This document shows positions 13,774-21,389 of a DNA stretch of 21,389 nt, one piece after another. Position 1 is the stretch's first letter; every line of letters starts with the position of its first letter. Both the position numbers and the translations under genes were made by a program. The stretch is from Methylococcaceae bacterium (GTDB lineage Bacteria > Pseudomonadota > Gammaproteobacteria > Methylococcales > Methylomonadaceae). Location: positions 1 through 21,389 of the forward strand of contig JAKIVF010000058.1 of assembly GCA_021647145.1 (NCBI GenBank). Reading direction: 5' to 3'. Under the pieces are notes generated by a model, which was not told the origin of the DNA, did no database searches, and saw only the letters and a list, made by a program, of their open reading frames with translations.

Positions 13774-14433
13774 ATGAAAAATATTAAAAATAATATCATA
13801 GCCTTAGCATCTGTATTTATTTTAACCATTATAACACTACCAGCAGCTCAAGCGACTTGGGGTGGTGGTAATTGGGGAGGTGGTGGTCATCGTGGTGGTA
13901 ATGGTAATGGCGGTGGTTGTCGTTATGGTCGAAAATGTGGTGGTGGGAAGCGTGGGCCAGCAGGAGCAGATGGTGCAGCAGGACCAGCAGGAGCAGATGG
14001 TGCACCGGGGCCAATGGGGCCAGCAGGAGCAGATGGTGCAGCAGGACCAGCAGGAGCAGATGGTGCACCGGGGCCAATGGGGCCAGCAGGAGCAGATGGT
14101 GCAGCAGGACCAGCAGGACCAGCAGGACCAGAAGGACCAGCAGGTGGTGGAGCAGGTGGTCTTACAACAATAACAAATTTTGGAACATGCTCTTATACTG
14201 ATTTAACTGTTTATGAACATGGTTCAGTTAATTCTGGAGTTTGTAGTTTGTCATGTGGTGAAAATGAAGTCCTAGTTGGTGGTGGTTGCCGTGTTGGTGG
14301 TACAGGTAATGGCGTATTAACAACTAACCAGCCTTCAGGTAACCAATGGGAATGTGATTTTGTTAATATAGGTTCAGATACTAAAGCACCTAATTTTGAC
14401 GTTAAAGTTACAACAATTTGCGTCAGTCAATAA
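13774..14433 (+). CDS. Secreted collagen-like protein with a Cys-rich C-terminal domain
   Basis: A 219-residue exported protein. Signal peptide 1-27 (IIALASVFILTIITLPAAQA). Residues 28-60 are rich in Gly with His, Arg and two Cys. Residues 61-123 are 21 uninterrupted collagen triplets (GPA, GAD, GAA, GAP, GPM, GPE), which should trimerise into a collagen triple helix. Residues 130-219 form a compact domain with six cysteines, including CSLSCGENEVLVGGGCRVGG and WECDF, probably a disulfide-bonded cap that sets the trimer register or binds a ligand. Bacterial collagen-like proteins are surface stalks, adhesins or filament parts. The triplet region is much richer in G and C than its surroundings because of its Gly/Pro/Ala codons. 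Ribosome binding is probably through AGGA or the GAGAGAGA tract just before the ATG. No partner gene is adjacent. Confidence 0.88.
   Translation: MKNIKNNIIALASVFILTIITLPAAQATWGGGNWGGGGHRGGNGNGGGCRYGRKCGGGKRGPAGADGAAGPAGADGAPGPMGPAGADGAAGPAGADGAPGPMGPAGADGAAGPAGPAGPEGPAGGGAGGLTTITNFGTCSYTDLTVYEHGSVNSGVCSLSCGENEVLVGGGCRVGGTGNGVLTTNQPSGNQWECDFVNIGSDTKAPNFDVKVTTICVSQ
13954..14142 (+). repeat. 63-base tandem repeat encoding collagen triplets
   Basis: A 63-base unit (21 residues, seven triplets, GPMGPAGADGAAGPAGADGAP) occurs once in full, is preceded by a copy lacking only the first nine bases, and is followed by a third copy that diverges near its end. Copies are identical at the DNA level, including synonymous positions, showing recent duplication or homogenisation. 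Length change by slippage would keep the frame. Confidence 0.92.
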
Positions 14434-14775
14434 TAACTAATGTTGTATTGATATTAGTTATTCAAAAAATAACGATTTAGATTGTTGTCTATACTTCGTT
14501 CGGTCTGGTTGCTTAGAAATTAAGAATCTATGACCGTGCGAAGTATAGTTTCAAAAGCTAATAAAAAATCTAAGTTATTTTTTTATTGAAAAGAGCGTTT
14601 TGTAAATTAAATATAGCAAATAATAATAAAAAGGTTTTCCCTGTTATACCACACCACTGTGTTGGTATGGCTCTTATGTAATACGAATTTGGGTAATTAT
14701 TAATCTAGCTTTGTTGAAAATATATTGATAACAAAATTTTATTTCTTGATTTTTTTAAGTCAATTATTCGGTGAC
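14434..14775. other. Gene-free region with several hairpins after the collagen-like gene
   Basis: 342 bases without a gene. Hairpins found are AATAACTAAT/ATTAGTTATT (14432-14462), overlapping the stop codon; the long imperfect stem 14489-14548; an AT-rich stem TTCAA...TTGAA enclosing AATAAAAAAT and ATTTTTTTATT (14550-14590); and ATACCACAC/GTGTTGGTAT (14646-14668). None has the GC stem plus T-run of a textbook terminator. Confidence 0.5.
14489..14548. repeat. Long imperfect inverted repeat
   Basis: CTATACTTCG (14489-14498) pairs with CGAAGTATAG (14539-14548). After a two-base mismatch, CGGTC (14501-14505) pairs with GACCG (14532-14536), and CTTA (14512-14515) with TAAG (14521-14524) can close the tip. 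The compound hairpin is about 60 bases and stands out from AT-rich surroundings. It may be an mRNA 3' structure, a dispersed repeat or a small RNA. Confidence 0.6.
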
Positions 14776-15150
14776 CTACTGTCTTCTTTGAGATGCCAGA
14801 TAAAAACAGGTAATATAAACTGCCAAAGTTAATAATCCGAGTTGCAAGTGTAATCTTTCTTGTAAAATAGCGATAGATATTGCGAAAGTGAGGGTAATGA
14901 GTATCATTGCTTTAACTTTGGATGAATGTTCGATTGTACGACTATCTTCCCATTGTTGTAGAGTTGTCCCAAACCATCGATTGTTTAATAATAATTGATG
15001 GAATCGAGGTGAGCTTTTACTAAAACAGGCTAAAGCTGAAATTAAAAAGGGTGTGGTTGGTAAAATAGGAAGAATGACACCAATAATGCCTAATATGATA
15101 AATAGTGAGCCAAAAGTAATTAATAAATACTTTTTTAAATGATTACGCAT
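14776..15150 (-). CDS. DUF454 (YbaN-like) inner-membrane protein
   Basis: A 124-residue membrane protein. The signature GIIGVILPILPTTPFLISALACFSKSSPRFHQLLLNNRWFG (about 22-62) is the hallmark of the YbaN/DUF454 family. About three helices are seen: 8-28 with the proline-rich ILPTTPF re-entrant part, 81-96 and 103-119. Function is unknown in the family, which is common in proteobacteria. It lies 51 bases downstream of the DUF2835 gene on the same strand, so the two may share a transcript. Confidence 0.9.
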   Translation of the reverse strand: MRNHLKKYLLITFGSLFIILGIIGVILPILPTTPFLISALACFSKSSPRFHQLLLNNRWFGTTLQQWEDSRTIEHSSKVKAMILITLTFAISIAILQERLHLQLGLLTLAVYITCFYLASQRRQ

Positions 15151-15201
15151 AAAATTTTAAACGCAATCTATCCATAATTAACTTAATATTCACAAAAGAT
15201 T

Positions 15202-15432
15202 CTATCGTAATTTTTTTAAACTAATAAATCTATTTTCAGCCGTTAAAGTCATTTCAAAATACCCTTTAATTCCATTTTTAGTAAGAAATGATTGAACATT
15301 TCTAGCTGGAAACATAATTCTCCTGCCATCATCTGCCACTACAGAGATGTTTTTAGCTGTGCCTTGATATACTTTTAGAAAATCATCGTAGCTAAGTTCT
15401 AAAGTAAATAATATAGATTGATATTGACCCAT
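15202..15432 (-). CDS. DUF2835 family protein
   Basis: A 76-residue soluble protein. The layout LELSYDDFLKVYQGTAKNISVVADDGRRIMFPARNVQSFLTKNGIKGYFEMTL follows DUF2835, a small gammaproteobacterial family of unknown function whose core is strand-helix-strand with DGRR(I/L)xFPAR. Length is normal for the family. No signal or membrane segment is present. The ATG is the only start that keeps the first strand intact. It lies between htpX and the DUF454 gene, all on the minus strand. Confidence 0.88.
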   Translation of the reverse strand: MGQYQSILFTLELSYDDFLKVYQGTAKNISVVADDGRRIMFPARNVQSFLTKNGIKGYFEMTLTAENRFISLKKLR

Positions 15433-15493
15433 TGATATTAAAGAATGAGTAGGGGTTGGGCTAACAGCTCTATTGTTAACCTTACCTTATTAG

Positions 15494-15531
15494 AAAAATG
15501 GCGTTGGGCTACCAAAGGGGCGGCAGCCCAA
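15494..15531 (-). terminator. Probable terminator for htpX
   Basis: Read on the minus strand: TTGGGCT, 14 bases, AGCCCAA (15531 down to 15504), then CGCCATTTTTC. The stem is 7 GC-rich pairs and the T-run begins a few bases later. It is 115 bases past the htpX stop. The plus strand also has the nonamer GTTGGGCTA here (15503) and at 15455. Confidence 0.5.
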
Positions 15532-15646
15532 ACTATAAATTTTTAATTTTCTTTTAATTACACCGAAATTATCAGCTGATTAACTAAAACTTATATTTTG
15601 TTTATCCTTATTCCCTGGAGCTTACAATTTTGGGGGTCTATTTGCC

Positions 15647-16516
15647 CTAGTTTTGTAAGGCTGCAATCCGCTCTTCCAAAGGGGGGTGACTCATAAACAT
15701 TTTCTTTACACCACCACCGTTTATTCCAAAAGCAGCTAATTGCCCTGGAAGTTCAGCTGGACTTTGAGCACGTTGTAAAGCAGTTAAAGCTGCAATCATT
15801 TTTTCTTTTCCTGCTAAACTTGCTCCTCCTGCATCCGCATGAAATTCACGGTAACGAGAAAACCACATAACTAACATGCTAGCAAGGAAAGACAAAGCAA
15901 CTTGTGCAATCATTTGAGTGACAAAATAACCTATACCATGGCCTTCTTCATTTTTTAGAATAACACGGTCAACAAAATGTCCAATAATAGATGCAAAAAA
16001 GTAAACAAAAGTATTCACAACACCCTGCATAAGAGCCATAGTAATCATATCACCATTGGCAACATGGCTAATCTCATGTCCAACCACAGCTTCTACTTCA
16101 TCTTGGCTCATTGTTTGTAAAAGCCCTGTGCTAACAGCAACTAAAGCATTGTTTTTACTCATCCCTGTTGCAAATGCATTTGGCTCTGGAGTATCAAAAA
16201 TACCCACTTCAGGCATACCAATACCGGCTTCCTTTGCTTGTCTGGTTACGGTTGAAATAAGCCATTGCTCTGTCTGGTTTTGAGGGTTTTCAATAACATG
16301 TACCCCCATTGCTTTTTTTGCAGACCATTTTGATATAGCCAAAGAAATAATAGAGCCAGTCATACCAATAACTGCAGAAACGACTAATAAAGCTTCTAGA
16401 TTTAGATCAACACCATTTGCTGCTAATGTACCGCTCAATCCAAAAACACTAAAAACAATACTAATAACAACCATTATTGCTACATTGGTTGCTAGAAAAA
16501 GTGCAATTCGCATCAT
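15647..16516 (-). CDS. htpX: HtpX, membrane zinc metalloprotease
   Basis: An M48-family inner-membrane protease that, with FtsH, degrades damaged membrane proteins during envelope stress. At 289 residues it is close to E. coli HtpX (293). The zinc site HEISH (147-151) sits in VEAVVGHEISHVANGDM, and the third ligand Glu224 lies in SRYREFHADAGGA. Membrane segments are about 3-28, 37-62, 161-181 and 200-220. The MMRIALFLATN start matches the family. In E. coli the gene is under CpxR control; I did not see a clear CpxR site in the 110-base divergent region. Confidence 0.96.
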   Translation of the reverse strand: MMRIALFLATNVAIMVVISIVFSVFGLSGTLAANGVDLNLEALLVVSAVIGMTGSIISLAISKWSAKKAMGVHVIENPQNQTEQWLISTVTRQAKEAGIGMPEVGIFDTPEPNAFATGMSKNNALVAVSTGLLQTMSQDEVEAVVGHEISHVANGDMITMALMQGVVNTFVYFFASIIGHFVDRVILKNEEGHGIGYFVTQMIAQVALSFLASMLVMWFSRYREFHADAGGASLAGKEKMIAALTALQRAQSPAELPGQLAAFGINGGGVKKMFMSHPPLEERIAALQN

Positions 16517-16626
16517 AATAAAACCTTCTTTGTTATAAAGTTGTATAAGATATGGGGATGTATAAGTTTAAATTCAATCATTGAGACTGTTAAGATAGGA
16601 TATAGTTTATAAAAATAGGTGAAGAA

Positions 16627-17745
16627 ATGAATATTATCAAGACACTGGTTCTATATTTTTTTTTAATGAATGGCTGTGTTTCTGCTTCAGATAAACATCA
16701 ACAGGTTTTAAATAGTTTAAAGTTGCCAGATGGGTTTTCTATTTCCATCTACGCTGATAATGTACCCAATGCTCGTACCTTGGCTCTCGGAGAAGATGGC
16801 GTTGTTTATGTTGGTACGCGAAAACAAGGTGCTGTTTATGCAATTCATGACAAAAATGGTGACGGAGTTACAGAAAAAAAATATCTGATTGCAACAGGTC
16901 TAAATATGCCGAATGGAGTTGCCTATAAAAATGGAGATTTATTTGTAGCTGAAGTTAATAGAATCAGTCGTTATAGAGATATAGCCAAGAAATTAAATAA
17001 CCCACCTAAACCAGATGTAATTTACGATAAGCTTCCATCCGATCAACATCATGGCTGGAAATATCTGCGCTTTGGAAAAGATAATAAGTTATATACCTCT
17101 GTTGGAGCACCTTGTAACGTTTGTCTTCCAGAAAAAAACATTTATTCTTCCTTAGTCAGGTTAAATATGGATGGCAGTGATTTTGAAATATTGGCGCAGG
17201 GTATTCGTAATTCAGTGGGGTTTGATTGGCAGCCTGGGACGGATAAATTATTTTTTACTGATAATGGACGAGATCATTTAGGGGATGATATTCCTGCCGA
17301 TGAATTGAATTATTGGTCAAAAAAAGGCCAGCATTTTGGTTTTCCATACTGCCATGCGGGTGATATTTTAGAATCTGAACTGGATGTTGATAAAAATTGT
17401 AAGGATTTTAGTGCGCCAGAATGGAAATTTCAAGCTCATATGGCACCTTTAGGGATGCGTTTTTATTCTGGAAATCAGTTTCCACAACGATTTAATAATC
17501 AACTTTTTGTTGCTCAGCATGGTTCATGGAATAGAACGAAACCTCATGGCTATAGAATTGCCGTTGTTAATTTTATAAAAGGTAAGCCTGTTTCAGAATA
17601 TACTTTTATTAGTGGTTGGTTAACTTGTGAAGGAGAAGTTTTGGGACGACCAACAGATATTCTACAAATGCCTGATGGCAGTTTATTAATCACAGATGAC
17701 ACTTTAGGCGTTATTTATCGTGTGGTATACAAAGGTAAGAGTTGA
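16627..17745 (+). CDS. Exported sorbosone/glucose dehydrogenase-like quinoprotein beta-propeller
   Basis: A 372-residue protein with an N-terminal export signal (IIKTLVLYFFLMNGCVSA). Cys17 does not make a good lipobox. The rest is a six-bladed propeller of the sGDH/L-sorbosone dehydrogenase group, which oxidises sugars in the periplasm with bound PQQ. Supporting motifs are LPDGFSISIYADNVPNARTLALGEDGVVYVGTR, DQHHGWKYLRFG (139-150) with the candidate catalytic His141 or His142, IRNSVGFDWQPGTDKLFFTDNGRDHLGDDIPADELN with probable Ca/PQQ residues, and HGSWNRTKPHGYRI. Many members have lost or never had PQQ activity, so substrate and cofactor are inferred. A CNVC pair (163-166) and two later cysteines may form disulfides. 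The stop overlaps the Nudix start (TGATG). Ribosome binding site AGGTGA (16617-16622). Confidence 0.88.
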   Translation: MNIIKTLVLYFFLMNGCVSASDKHQQVLNSLKLPDGFSISIYADNVPNARTLALGEDGVVYVGTRKQGAVYAIHDKNGDGVTEKKYLIATGLNMPNGVAYKNGDLFVAEVNRISRYRDIAKKLNNPPKPDVIYDKLPSDQHHGWKYLRFGKDNKLYTSVGAPCNVCLPEKNIYSSLVRLNMDGSDFEILAQGIRNSVGFDWQPGTDKLFFTDNGRDHLGDDIPADELNYWSKKGQHFGFPYCHAGDILESELDVDKNCKDFSAPEWKFQAHMAPLGMRFYSGNQFPQRFNNQLFVAQHGSWNRTKPHGYRIAVVNFIKGKPVSEYTFISGWLTCEGEVLGRPTDILQMPDGSLLITDDTLGVIYRVVYKGKS

Positions 17746-18347
17746 TGGAAAAAGAATTCAAAATTATTAATCAAGAAACTGCTTATAACGGTTTTTTCAG
17801 ATTAGAAAAATATCAGTTGCAACACACGTTATTTAAAGGCGGATGGAATGCAACAATCACACGCGAATTATTTATGCGAGGAAATTGTGTCGCGGTTTTA
17901 CTCTACGACCCTCATAGAGATGAAGTTGTATTAATTGAACAATTTCGTGCGGGTGCTATTTTAAACCCAGATAAAGCATGGCTGGTTGAAATTGTCGCAG
18001 GAGCAATCGAAGAAGGGGAGTCAGCAGAGGAAGTTGCTTATAGAGAATCGGTAGAAGAGGCGGGTTGTGAGATTGAAGAATTGTTACTGATTAATCAGTT
18101 TTATACAACGCCAGGTGGTTCGTCAGAAAAAATCAGTTTGTTTTGTGGGAAAGTAGATGCAACAAATGTTGGTGGGGTTCATGGTTTGGACGATGAAGAT
18201 GAAGATATTCTAGTTTCAGCCCTTAAATTTGATGAAGTTTTTCAGATGATAGAATCGGGAAGGATTGAATCAGGTATCCCTATTATTGCTATCCAATGGT
18301 TATATATTAATAGAGAAAAACTTAGAGAAAAATGGGCTATTAACTAA
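17745..18347 (+). CDS. nudF: ADP-ribose pyrophosphatase (NudF-type Nudix hydrolase)
   Basis: It cleaves ADP-ribose to AMP and ribose 5-phosphate, protecting the cell from free ADP-ribose. A 200-residue cytoplasmic protein; E. coli NudF has 209. The Nudix box runs GAIEEGESAEEVAYRESVEEAGC (86-108) with G-x5-E-x7-RE-x2-EE-x-G, using Ser102 where a hydrophobic residue is usual. ADPRase features AWLVEIVAGAIEEGE and FYTTPGGSSE are present. Start ATG 17745 overlaps the previous stop by one base; a TTG just before it is unnecessary. The coupling to a quinoprotein-like dehydrogenase has no obvious functional logic. Confidence 0.92.
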   Translation: MEKEFKIINQETAYNGFFRLEKYQLQHTLFKGGWNATITRELFMRGNCVAVLLYDPHRDEVVLIEQFRAGAILNPDKAWLVEIVAGAIEEGESAEEVAYRESVEEAGCEIEELLLINQFYTTPGGSSEKISLFCGKVDATNVGGVHGLDDEDEDILVSALKFDEVFQMIESGRIESGIPIIAIQWLYINREKLREKWAIN

Positions 18348-18398
18348 AGACACTTTTTTTTGATAAAAAAGCAAAGACAATATGAGCTTCGAGCAAGG

Positions 18399-18404
18399 TA
18401 TAAT
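18399..18404 (+). promoter_or_regulatory. Possible -10 element for mfd
   Basis: A perfect TATAAT, 28 bases before the mfd ATG. The best -35 match (AAGACA, 18374-18379) is weak and 19 bases away, so the promoter is only moderately supported. Confidence 0.45.
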
Positions 18405-18431
18405 ATCCAGTTTTTTTGATCCAGTTGAGAA

Positions 18432-21389
18432 ATGCCTGAAAATTTAATTTTTTCACCTAGTTTATCTAAAGAATTAACTCGACCCATTATTTGGTCTGGG
18501 TTAACTGGCTGTGGGGATTCGCTGGCAATAGCCTCTGCGATACAGAAAGAAAATAGATTATTTGTTATTGTAACCCCTGATAATCAAACCGCATTGAGAT
18601 TAGAGCACGAAATATCGTTTTTTTTATCGGATGAATATCCTATCCTCCATTTCCCTGACTGGGAAACACTACCTTATGATGTTTTTTCTCCTTTACCAGA
18701 GATTATTTCCGAACGTTTAAAAACACTGGCTGTATTACCAGAGACTAAACGTGGAGCGTTGGTGGTTTCTGTTGCAACTTTAATGCATAGGTTAGCACCC
18801 AGAGAACATATTTTAGCCCATAGTTTTTCTATTGAAGTGGGTGGTGTTTTTAATATGGAGCTTAATCGAATTAAGCTGGAGAGTGTTGGTTATCAGTGTG
18901 TTTCACAAGTTTATCAACATGCAGAGTTTGCGGTACGTGGTTCAATTGTTGATCTATTTCCTATGGGTAGCAAATCCCCTTATCGGATTGAATTATTTGA
19001 TGAAGATATTGAATCAATAAGAACGTTTGATCCTGAAACTCAACGATCATTAGAAAAAATTGATAAGATCAATTTATTTCCTGCAAGAGAATTCCCTTTT
19101 ACTGATGAGGCAATAAAACGATTTCGCCAAGCATTTAGAGAGCAATTTCCTGAAGTATCAACTAAGAATATTTTATACCTGGATGTTAGTAAAGGGATAG
19201 CTCCCGGTGGAATAGAATACTATTTTCCGTTGTTTGTTGAGTCTACAGAAACTTTATTTGATTATTTGCCAGGCACCACTGCTTTGGTGTTACCAGAAAA
19301 CTATGTTGATCCGGCAAAGCAATTTATTCATGAAGCTGAAGAACGTTATCAACAACGAAAATATGATATTCATCGACCACTTTTAGAACCAACTAAATTA
19401 TTTTTATCGGAAGAAGAATTTCGTCAGAAAATAGAAATGTTTTCCAGGGTGATTCTTAGTAAAAAAATAAATGATGGTAATACATTTAACTGTAATGCAT
19501 TACCTGATTTAACTATAGATGACCGGAAAAAACAACCAGCTGAACAACTATTAGCATTTCTTAATGACTTTAAAGGAAAAGTGCTTTTTGTCGCTGAAAC
19601 AGCAGGGCATAGAGAAGGGCTGATTGAGAAGCTTAAACACTATACTATTTGTTTAAAGCAGGTTCAATCTTGGCAGGCATTTATAGATAAAGAAGAAGCC
19701 ACTTGCATTTTAGTTGCCCCAATGGACCATGGTTTATTACTGACTAATCCAGCTATTGCTATTATTACTGAAAGGCAATTGAGTGGAGAAAAAGTTAAGC
19801 AGCGACGTAGAAGACGAAAGTCTGCTGCTAAAGAGTTGGAAAATATTTTCAATGATTTAAATGAATTAACTGTTGGCTCACCTGTTGTTCATCAAGAACA
19901 CGGGGTAGGGCGTTATTTAGGGTTAGAAACCATTGAAGTGGGCGGTATTGAAGCTGAGTTTTTAAAGCTTGGCTATGCAAATGACGATAAATTATATGTG
20001 CCTGTTTCTTCACTACAGTTGATTGGTCGGTACAGTGGAGCAAGTGCAGAAAGTGCGCCGCTACATAAATTAGGCAGTGATCGATGGAGTAAAGCCAAGA
20101 AAAAAGCCATGGAACGTGCCAGAGACGTGGCGGCTGAGTTGTTGGATGTTCATGCTAAAAGGGCTGCAAAAGCTGGTTATGCATTTAAGTTTGATGATGA
20201 AGAGTATATTTCGTTTGCAGCAGAATTTCCCTTTGAAGAAACACCCGATCAACAAACAGCCATTGATGCAATTTATCTAGACATGCAAGATAAAAAATCA
20301 ATGGATAGAGTGGTTTGTGGTGATGTAGGTTTTGGTAAAACTGAAGTGGCGATGAGAGCCGCTTTTATTGCCGTACAAAGTGGTAAACAAGTTGCTATTT
20401 TAGTGCCGACTACTTTATTAGCTCAGCAGCATTATCAGAATTTTAGAGACAGGTTTGCTGATTGGCCGGTACGGGTTGAGGTGATGTCTCGATTTGTCTC
20501 TACTAAACAGCAAAAAAAGATCATGTCTCAATTAGAAAGCGGGCAGGTCGATATTGTCATAGGTACTCATAAATTACTTTCTAAAGAAATAGAATACAAA
20601 GCCTTAGGCCTAGTGATTATTGATGAGGAACATCGTTTTGGTGTTCGCCAAAAAGAACACTTTAAAAAATTACGTTATGAACTGGATTTGCTAACACTGA
20701 CTGCAACGCCTATTCCACGGACTTTAAATATGGCAATGTCAGGGCTAAGAGATATTTCGATTATTGCTACTCCCCCGCCAAACCGACACCCAGTTAAAAC
20801 TTTTATCAGTGAATGGATAGATGTTCAGATCCAAGAAGCTTGTCAAAGAGAAATGATGCGAGGAGGGCAGGTTTTCTTTTTGCATAATGATGTGAAAACG
20901 ATGGATAAAATGGCGAGGGAAATAGAGAAATTAGTCCCTGAAGCCAGAGTACAAATTGCTCATGGGCAAATGGCTGAGCGTGAATTAGAGCAGATTATGC
21001 TGGATTTTTATCATCAACGGTTTAATTTATTACTAAGTACCACGATTATAGAAAGTGGAATTGATGTGCCTAGTGCCAATACCATTATTATTAACCGCGC
21101 CGATAAATTAGGTTTGGCACAACTGCATCAGCTACGTGGTCGAGTAGGGCGGTCACATCATAGAGCTTATGCGTATCTGATCGTACCACCAAAACCATTG
21201 ATGAGCAAAGATGCAGTAAAACGGATTGAAGCTATTGATGCAGCAGGGGAGCTGGGTGCGGGGTTTATGCTATCATCACACGATATGGAAATTAGAGGAG
21301 CAGGTGAGTTATTAGGTGACGGACAAAGTGGTCAAATTCAGGAAATTGGTTTTACTTTATATACTGAGTTATTAGAACGTGCGGTTAAT
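18432..21389 (+). CDS. mfd: Mfd, transcription-repair coupling factor (3' end outside window)
   Basis: A DNA translocase that removes RNA polymerase stalled at lesions and recruits UvrA. The frame is open from ATG 18432 to the window edge, 986 codons of about 1150 expected, so the C-terminal UvrA-masking domain and stop are not seen. The order matches Mfd: a UvrB-like N-terminal part with HFPDWETLPYD and FSPLPEIISERL, then FAVRGSIVDLFP (about 157-168); a CarD-like RNA polymerase-interacting domain (about 478-533, GSPVVHQEHGVGRYLGL); Walker A GDVGFGKTE (630-638); DEEH (731-734); TATPIPRTL; and a late IIESGIDVPSANT...QLRGRVGRS. No disruption is seen. A basic RRRRRK stretch lies just before the CarD-like domain. 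Confidence 0.96.
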   Translation, partial: MPENLIFSPSLSKELTRPIIWSGLTGCGDSLAIASAIQKENRLFVIVTPDNQTALRLEHEISFFLSDEYPILHFPDWETLPYDVFSPLPEIISERLKTLAVLPETKRGALVVSVATLMHRLAPREHILAHSFSIEVGGVFNMELNRIKLESVGYQCVSQVYQHAEFAVRGSIVDLFPMGSKSPYRIELFDEDIESIRTFDPETQRSLEKIDKINLFPAREFPFTDEAIKRFRQAFREQFPEVSTKNILYLDVSKGIAPGGIEYYFPLFVESTETLFDYLPGTTALVLPENYVDPAKQFIHEAEERYQQRKYDIHRPLLEPTKLFLSEEEFRQKIEMFSRVILSKKINDGNTFNCNALPDLTIDDRKKQPAEQLLAFLNDFKGKVLFVAETAGHREGLIEKLKHYTICLKQVQSWQAFIDKEEATCILVAPMDHGLLLTNPAIAIITERQLSGEKVKQRRRRRKSAAKELENIFNDLNELTVGSPVVHQEHGVGRYLGLETIEVGGIEAEFLKLGYANDDKLYVPVSSLQLIGRYSGASAESAPLHKLGSDRWSKAKKKAMERARDVAAELLDVHAKRAAKAGYAFKFDDEEYISFAAEFPFEETPDQQTAIDAIYLDMQDKKSMDRVVCGDVGFGKTEVAMRAAFIAVQSGKQVAILVPTTLLAQQHYQNFRDRFADWPVRVEVMSRFVSTKQQKKIMSQLESGQVDIVIGTHKLLSKEIEYKALGLVIIDEEHRFGVRQKEHFKKLRYELDLLTLTATPIPRTLNMAMSGLRDISIIATPPPNRHPVKTFISEWIDVQIQEACQREMMRGGQVFFLHNDVKTMDKMAREIEKLVPEARVQIAHGQMAERELEQIMLDFYHQRFNLLLSTTIIESGIDVPSANTIIINRADKLGLAQLHQLRGRVGRSHHRAYAYLIVPPKPLMSKDAVKRIEAIDAAGELGAGFMLSSHDMEIRGAGELLGDGQSGQIQEIGFTLYTELLERAVN

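Noticed and set aside
13829..14201. Long open frames on other frames and the minus strand across the collagen-like gene
   Set aside because: They arise from the short-period repeat with few stops and give low-complexity products. Only the frame with signal peptide, Gly-X-Y triplets and cysteine domain makes sense.
14646..14668. Hairpin ATACCACAC/GTGTTGGTAT as a terminator for the DUF454 gene
   Set aside because: No T-run follows on the minus strand and the stem has a bulge; left as an unexplained hairpin.
15433..15646. Possible riboswitch or small RNA between DUF2835 and htpX, suggested by GTTGGGCTA occurring twice
   Set aside because: No conserved riboswitch core could be recognised; the second copy is explained as one arm of the htpX terminator.
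17115..17126. CNVC in the quinoprotein-like enzyme as a heme c site
   Set aside because: The next residue is Leu, not His, so the CxxCH heme-binding motif is absent.
18832..20280. Several 60-70 codon frames on both strands within 18832-20280
   Set aside because: All lie within the continuous mfd reading frame that runs off the window edge.

Overview
The window looks like chromosomal DNA of an AT-rich gammaproteobacterium. Gene content (Mfd, HtpX, NudF-type Nudix hydrolase, MobA, FdhD, DUF2835, DUF454/YbaN, a Pro-Arg-His tRNA cluster) is ordinary for that class. A stand-alone FchA-type methenyl-tetrahydrofolate cyclohydrolase, formate dehydrogenase maturation genes and a sorbosone/glucose-dehydrogenase-like quinoprotein are all compatible with a C1-using relative such as a Methylococcales methanotroph. 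That placement is an inference from gene content, not something the sequence proves. No phage, transposase, integrase or CRISPR array was seen.

Layout. 1-274: C-terminal end of an unidentified protein, perhaps the periplasmic domain of a membrane glycosyltransferase. 516-3023: a tight three-gene cassette (polyprenyl-phosphate GT2 glycosyltransferase, SAM methyltransferase, LPG-synthase/AglD-like membrane protein) for surface glycan or lipid modification. 3072-4043 (-): a TolB-like beta-propeller lipoprotein without the TolB N-terminal domain. 4218-4847: FchA. 4965-5221: tRNA-Pro(UGG), tRNA-Arg(UCU) and tRNA-His(GUG) behind a near-consensus promoter. 5580-5993: a small exported helical protein, ending at a strong bidirectional terminator. 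6085-7021 (-): two small lipoproteins, a cysteine-containing one and a DUF302 one. 7039-8846: mobA-fdhD plus two tiny paralogous membrane proteins, all overlapping, which reads as a formate dehydrogenase maturation operon.

9040-12074 is the most unusual part. Two translationally coupled exported proteins together look like a copper amine oxidase split in two. The first carries N2/N3-like domains. The second carries a compact catalytic domain with TIGNY, HxH and a distal His, followed by three Ig-like repeats and a C-terminal beta-sandwich. 12278-13087 (-) is a second oddity: a PilT/PilB-type N-terminal domain fused to a DoxX membrane domain. A 686-base AT-rich gap with a CRP-like palindrome leads to a secreted collagen-like protein (13774-14433) built on a perfect 63-base tandem repeat.

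14776-16516 (-) carries DUF454, DUF2835 and htpX. 16627-18347 carries the quinoprotein-like dehydrogenase and the Nudix hydrolase, coupled. 18432 to the window end is mfd, cut off by the edge after 986 codons.

Genes that probably act together are the glycan cassette, the mobA-fdhD-microprotein operon and the split amine oxidase pair. The rest look like independent housekeeping units.
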